The notes under the pieces were generated by a model, which saw only the letters and a list, made by a program, of their open reading frames with translations, was not told the DNA's origin and ran no database searches. From NCBI GenBank assembly GCA_050084985.1, contig JBITNC010000001.1:34410001-34474000 (forward strand): 64,000 bases of DNA. The letters run 5' to 3'. This document shows, piece after piece, positions 58,087 to 64,000 of this stretch (positions within the stretch are counted from its first letter, which is position 1; the number at the start of each line of letters is the position of its first letter). Made by a program: the position numbers and the translations under genes. The stretch is from Nageia nagi. Taxonomy: Eukaryota > Pinophyta.

Positions 58087-60407
58087 ATAATATTATGATG
58101 ACTTAATTTTTAATGGAAATATTTAATCATTGATGAATATGTGGAGGTATATCTATATTTGGAACACTTAAATTCAAAGATCAAATACCTCTAAGACCAT
58201 TTTTTAGTTCATAAAGATCTATAAAAGAAGGATTACATTGAGATCATTGGGTTAACCAAATATGTAGATACTAAAAATAGATGCAATAAATAAATAAAGT
58301 AGAATATTTAACTAACCTTGTATAGAAATATCTAAGGAGGATAGAGAAAATAAAGAAGATAAGTAGTATTTTAGATATTGGAACAAATATAGCCCTATCA
58401 AAATTAGAGTTGAGAGATATAGTACTTATCATCCTTACCTATGAAGTATCAAAATTAGACTAAGAATATTATTGATAATCTACTCATAATATCTAGGTTG
58501 AATTAGCCTTAATTTTTTAGAATTGATGCTTAGGATCCTAAGGTTTTCCTCCTAGCATCCACACTCCATAACCTTAATGAAATATCTCCAATCAAAATAT
58601 CAATTACATACATTCATGAGGTAAGTTATTCTTAACATGTAAATTATACAAAACCCATGTTTACTAGATGTTTCAACTATCTGATAAAAACTTTAACGTG
58701 TATTTAATTAGCCATTGATGTAGGGTTCATAGAAAAGTTAGGAGTAAAGATGCATGGTTAGTAAATTACTCTTTAAAATATCTTGTTTATATATATAATG
58801 ATGATTCTTACCATTGTATGAAGTTAATTAGGAACAATTAAAATCCTTTATATTATGTGAAAAATTTATTACTTTAGAATTACCCTAATAGAACATAATA
58901 GAGTGATTAATAACTATCACTTATGATTTTATATTTGATAAAGGTAATGATCATGAACCCGCTATCAACTAACAAACGTATCCTCTATTGAAAGTATTAG
59001 CTTTAGAATTTGTAATTTATTTTGTATATTTTTATTTAATGTAAATTCTCAATACTTTAAGAAATTTTTAATCCTTAAAATATTAAGAGAGTAAAAATAA
59101 GGATAGATTTAAAAATAAGGTAAAGATTAAAAATATGAAAGGGGTTAAATTTATAAGTGCCTTTTATATTGAAATTAAGACCTCACCATTATGTAGTTGC
59201 ATTATTACTATATAGATGCTGGTGATAGGTTTTTTTTATCTTCACCATATAATATTATGATGACTTAATTTTTAATGGAAATATTTAATCATTTGATGAA
59301 TATGTGGAGGTATATCTATATTTGGAACACTTAAATTCAAAGATCAAATACCTCTAAGACCATTTTTTAGTTCATAAAAGATCTATAAAAGAAGGATTAC
59401 ATTGAGATACATTGGGTTAACCAAATATGTAGATACTAAAAATAGATGCAATAAATAAATAAAGTAGAATATTTAACTAACCTTGTATAGAAATATCTAA
59501 GGAGGATAGAGAAATAAAGAAGATAAGTAGTTTTTAGATATTGGAACAAATATAGCCCTATCAAAATTAGAGTTGAGAGATATAGTACTTATCATCCTTA
59601 CCTATGAAGTATCAAAATTAGACTAAGAATATTATTGATAATCTACTCATAATATCTAGGTTGAATTAGCCTTATTTTTTAGAATTGATGCTTAGGATCC
59701 TAAGGTTTTCCTCCTAGCATCCACACTCCATAACCTTAATGAAATATCTCCAATCAAAATATCAATTACATACAATCTCATGAGAGTAAGTCTATTCTAA
59801 CATGTAATTATACCAAAATCATGTTTCTAGGATGGTTTCAACCTATCATGATAAAACTTTAAGATGGTTTTACAATCACCATTGATGAGGGTATCATAGA
59901 AAAGTTAGGAGAAAAGATGATGGTTATAAATTACCTCTTTAAAATATCTTGTTTATATATATAATGATGATTCTTAACCATTGTATGATAATATAATAGG
60001 ACAATTAAAAACCTTTATATTATGTGAAAAATATATGATACTTTAGAATTACCCTAATAGAACATAATAGAGTGATTATAAGCTATCATCTTATGATTAC
60101 TATTGATAAATTTGAATGATCATGAACCCGCATATCACTAACAAAGTATCCTTCTATTGAAATAATTACTTGTTAGAATTTGTAATGTAATATTGTGTAA
60201 TATTTCTATTTAATGTAAATTCACTCAATACTTAAAGTATCATTAGATACCTTAAAATATTAAGAGAGTAAAAATAAGAATAGGATTAAAAATAGGTAAA
60301 GGATTAAAAATAGAAAAGGGGTTAAATATAAAGTGGCTTTCTTCTTATAAAAAGAGAACCCTCACCTTATCTAGTTGCATAATTCTAATGCAAGCTTTTG
60401 CTATAGG
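58069..60407. repeat. Tandem duplication of about 1.16 kb
   Basis: Copy 1 is 58069-59229 and copy 2 is 59230-60407; both begin TTTTTTTATCTTCACCAT and end ATAGG. Copy 2 includes the first 237 bp of the LTR at 60171, and copy 1 contains the matching degraded stretch from about 59009. In the first 550 bp the copies differ almost only by 1-bp indels in homopolymers; later parts differ by many small indels. It could be a real duplication or an assembly duplicate from error-prone long reads. Confidence 0.9.
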
Positions 60408-60614
60408 TTTAAAGTATGTGAGAGAAAAGAAATTTTGTAAGAGAGGTCATTGAAAATAAGATCTTAGTTAGTGGATGTACTTCTAAGGAGAGAGAAACCA
60501 CTTTACATCTTATGTTATTTGTGAGATTTGTTTGAGTTATTATGTTGATGTTAAAAGTGCCTTCTTGAGATCTTGGTAGATTAGAAGTTAATTTAGAAAA
60601 GGTTAATTACTTCA
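60171..60614 (+). repeat. E2-family 5' LTR (444 bp)
   Basis: TATAAAAAG near 60347. Full-length match to the E2 LTRs. Confidence 0.9.
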
Positions 60615-60616
60615 AG

Positions 60617-60628
60617 TGGTATCAGAGC
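60617..60628 (+). other. Primer-binding site (tRNA-iMet)
   Basis: TGGTATCAGAGC, a perfect complement, 2 bp after the LTR. Confidence 0.9.
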
Positions 60629-61079
60629 AATTCTTGGAGGTTACTCTTCAACATCCTTGAAAGTCCATTCCTCTTATTTCTCCATTTACTTTGATGAGGT
60701 AAAAAAATATTGAAGGTATAATCTTCTTCTTACCTTGTTTATTATCAAATTTTGTAACCAATTTGTTATTATTTTATTATAAAATTTTATTTAGCAAAAT
60801 TTGTTCAAAGTAGATATTATTGCCATATTTTTGGTTATACTAACGTGTTAGTTCTATTTTTTAAGCTATTGCTGTGCATTACTTTTACTAACAATAATTT
60901 ATTAGATTCAATTTTTTTAAGTAAAATTGGTTAATGTGTAGCAAGTAGGTTTTCTTAAATTTAGCAATAATAAGTTATTATAGCTTAAATTTGCAAGTTT
61001 CTACTTAATGTAGAGATAGTTAGAAGTTTTGCAATTTTTTAACAATACTAATATTTTTGTAAAAATAAAATTATGTGCA

Positions 61080-61505
61080 AATTACATGTATGAATTTTTT
61101 TAAATATTTTACATGTATACATTTTTAATATATTACATGCATGCATTTTTTAAAGAGCTTTATATTACATGCATGCATTTTTCAAAAATATAAAAATACA
61201 TGCGTGCATTTTTTAGAGAGCTTTATATTACATGCATGCATTTTTTTAAAATAAAAAAATACATGCATTTATATTACATGCATTTGTTTTTTAAAAATAG
61301 AAAACCACATGCATGCATTTTTTAGAGAGCTTTATATTACATGCATGCATTTTTTAAAAATACAAAAATACATGCATGTATTTTTAAGAGAGCTTTGTAT
61401 CACATGCATGCATTTTTAAAAAATAGAAAAATACATGCATGCATTTTTTAGAGAGCTTTATATTACATGCATGCATTTTAAAAAATAAAAAATACATGCA
61501 TTGCA
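61080..61505 (+). repeat. Tandem repeat with CATGCATGCAT cores in leader
   Basis: Alternating blocks TTACATGCATGCATTTTTTA and GAGAGCTTTATA recur about every 60-70 bp, roughly six times, giving over ten CATGCATG palindromes in 420 bp. E2's leader has a less dense version (22200-22480, -). A (TA)n run follows at about 61534-61556. Confidence 0.88.
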
Positions 61506-61836
61506 TTTATAAAAATATATAAAATAATAATATTATATATATATATATATATATATTTGTTCATTTTATTAAAAATAATAGTATGTGTTAAAGATTGCAT
61601 TAATTGCTATTTTGAGTTTGAGTCTTTATTTGCTAATTTTACCTTAAGTGCAAGTTATTTTAAGATTTTTTAAAAATAGCTTACTTTTAAGTAGGAAATT
61701 AATTATGCATGGATGTATTAATTTCAATTAATTATGCATGATGATTAATGTTAATTATATTTATGTTATATTATTAATTAATGTTAATAATGCATGAATT
61801 AATGTTGTTTTGTATTAATGCATGTTTATTGCTATG

Positions 61837-64000
61837 TGTTGGAATGTATAATGCATTATTGTAAAGATTTTATAATAATCTTCTATTAAGTTGACTAATA
61901 CTTAAGGGTATCATTTGATACTTTAAGTATTTAAGTGAATGTGATAATTATAACTTGTCCTACACTCAATATCATGAGCATGCCCCTTGAGTAAAAGGAT
62001 GTGCATATCATGCTTTTGTACATTGGTTAAAAGAATGATCCAAGGAGAAATTTTTGCCTATATATAGAAGGCTTCTTTTTTGAATCATACATAATTTGTG
62101 GAGTAAAGTTATGCTAGTGTATAGTGTTTAGGAGTTGAGGTTAGAAAGATTATAAGAGTTCCTATTGTGAATGAAGTGAGATCTAGTTAGTGGATGTACT
62201 CTAGTTGGAGGAACCACCTACATCTTGAGTTATCTTTGTGAGATTGCTTTGTGAGTCATTTAGATGTGATTTGTGAGCTTACTTATGATCTTGAGAGTTT
62301 AGAGTTGTTTATTTTATAGTTCAACTCTCATAATTGGTATCAAAGCTCCTTGGAGGCTCTTCTTCACATCTTGGTGTTAAGGCTCTTCTTATACAACTTG
62401 GTGATCTTCATTCCTCATCTTAAACTCCATTAGTGAGGTAAAACTAAGAGAAGGTATAAATTTTCTCCTCCTTTATTATTTAATAGATTATTGTACTAAC
62501 ATATTACTTGCTATGTGTTAGCCCTCTTTTTTTTAAAAAAATATGGTTAACAAAAGTTGCAATTTTTTTTACTAACCTTTTATGTTACTTGCAATTTGTA
62601 ACTGCTATAAATTTTTTTAAAAAAGGGGTTAGTATACAAAAATTGCATTTTTTTTCTTATTCCATATAATAAATTATTTTTTGTAAAGAAGTGTATAAAA
62701 AGTTATTATTTTTTACATATTATTACTATATTATTACTAAGACTATTTTGTCAGATGCAATTTTTTTAGCAATAGTATGTTATAGTTAATTCTTTCTTTT
62801 GCAAATACTTTCCTATTGTACAAATTATAGAGTAAAGTATGATGAAAGTAATTTTTTTTATCTACTACATTTGTTTGTTACAATGTTTGTATTTCAATTA
62901 AAAAAAAGAAAGAAAGGGAAGGGAGTTTATAGATAAACAATGGAGGAAATTGTTCAAAAGTGAACATTTTTCAAAGAACCTTTTTTATAAAAAAATTGTA
63001 ATATGTTGGTTGAACCATTTATTAGAGAAGGGGTTGATTGTCATGGAAACAACCTTAATGGTGGAGTGAGCCATGGTTTTTGAATCCAGCCTCCTCCTTA
63101 CCCTTAGCAACATAGCCTCCTTTTGTCACATGGTTTCAACCCCACTTCTTGCTTTGGTTTGACCTTGCAAAACCCTACATGGCATCATTTATTTTTATAA
63201 AAGGGACCTCAAGGCCCTCACAACTGGTCAATGCTTTATTCTTCTTTTTTCCCCTATGCTCATTGGGCCATGGTCATCCTTTTCTCACCATGTAGTGCAC
63301 TAAACTTAACCCCTTGTGTGTCCTCCATCAATGCATCTTAGCTTCCCCCTTGCTCCAACCTCCATTCACGATTTCTTCTCTAGTCGCTCATAGTTGCTCA
63401 CCCCTCTGCCATTTTTTATGTCCACCCTCATAAGCCTTGTGCACTATTCTAGATCCTTCTCTTTAGCTTATGGATACTTTTATTCCATGCTCATTAACTC
63501 TTGGTTGATGCATTACTTTTGAGGCATTTATTTATTTTTATTTTCTTACATGAAAACCCTTTTTTTTTATCATGACATGCCTTAATTTCACTTATGCATG
63601 GAGTAAAAATGTAAAAAAGCATTAAAATTGATGGTGCATTTAATTTTTTCTTACAAGTAGTCAGATCATCATTTTTTTTAATCTAACTTGGAGTGTTTAG
63701 AGAAATCAATATGCCTTAAAAGTATTTGACTCAAGGAAAGTAGCATTAATAGCTAAGTCAAAATAAAGGGTTATCATCATTTTCTCTCTAAATGATTATA
63801 CACCTTTAAAAAAAATGCCTATTTTTTTTAAAAATCTTGATGATTTAAAAAAAAATATAGGTATTTATGTTGAAAAACATTTATTGCATGCAATTACTTA
63901 AGTGTGAGTATCATTTTTTTAACTAGCATGCTTATTCAAGTTTTATTTAAAGGGATCTTTTTTTTAAGTAAAAGAGGGTGAAAGTTTATAATTCTTTACA
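61837..64000 (+). mobile_element. 5' end of an E1-family copia element (continues past window)
   Basis: LTR 61837-62330 (494 bp, TGTTGGAATG to ACTCTCA, TATATATAG near 62059) is homologous to E1's 3' LTR; primer site TGGTATCAAAGC at 62335-62346. The leader to 64000 contains the same pyrimidine-rich tract (63060-63500) as E1, and the end (63880-64000) resembles C's leader near 27880-27960. No gag is reached. Confidence 0.88.
62335..62346 (+). other. Primer-binding site (tRNA-iMet, one mismatch)
   Basis: TGGTATCAAAGC, 4 bp after the LTR end. Confidence 0.82.

Larger units (their letters stand above)
60171..61836 (+). mobile_element. 5' end of an E2-family copia element, interrupted
   Basis: LTR 60171-60614 (TGTTAGAATTTGTAATG to ACTTCA) is homologous to the E2 LTRs in the opposite orientation. 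The perfect primer site TGGTATCAGAGC is at 60617-60628, then 1.2 kb of E2-type leader. At 61837 an E1-family LTR begins, so the rest of this element, if present, lies beyond the window. Confidence 0.88.

Overview
This 64-kb window looks like plant nuclear DNA, probably from a large, repeat-rich genome; a gymnosperm is my best guess. It is very AT-rich and holds no intact host gene that I can recognise. Nearly everything identifiable is LTR retrotransposon, in several nested layers. Two degenerate blocks of PLS-type pentatricopeptide-repeat (PPR) sequence are the only host-gene-like remnants. The organism call is inference from style (long decayed elements, multi-copy PPR debris), not from a marker gene.

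Layout. (1) 1-10148: Ty1/copia element E1 on +, cut at its 5' LTR by the window edge, with gag, protease, integrase, RT and RNase H remnants. A smaller LTR-like element with unknown cargo sits in its 3' region (7772 to about 9330). (2) 10149-15033: a PPR pseudogene next to E1, then AT-rich DNA with one SINE-like patch. (3) 15034-24015: copia element E2 on -, with two LTRs and a 5-bp target duplication; an 891-bp solo LTR with its own 5-bp duplication splits its RT. (4) About 24510-56417: a decayed Ty3/gypsy element G. Its 5' LTR is split by LTR element C (24939-44340). C contains a complete gag-only gypsy-type element D (28312-35617) and a circularly permuted copia copy P (37305-42546, -). G's gag is split by a 6.4-kb insertion T (45220-51617) that holds a PPR pseudogene array, a hairpin and a 282-bp tandem array. 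(5) 56418-60170: non-coding DNA, with a 1.16-kb tandem duplication (58069-60407) whose copies differ largely by small indels. (6) 60171-64000: the 5' end of an E2-family element, interrupted by the 5' end of an E1-family element that runs off the window.

The most interesting object is element D. It has two 852-bp LTRs, a CAAAG target duplication and a gag ORF, but no pol. Antisense to gag it carries a three-exon gene for a plant mobile domain (PMD) protein, with a TATA box, GT-AG introns and a C-terminal coiled coil. In this copy the gene has seven stop codons and one frameshift. All ten premature stops in D (three in gag, seven in the PMD gene) are TAG or TAA and would revert to Gln by one C-to-T change.

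Limits: all domain calls are by eye from translated motifs. LTR boundaries supported by TG...CA ends and target duplications are good to a base or two; pseudogene and G-LTR boundaries are approximate.
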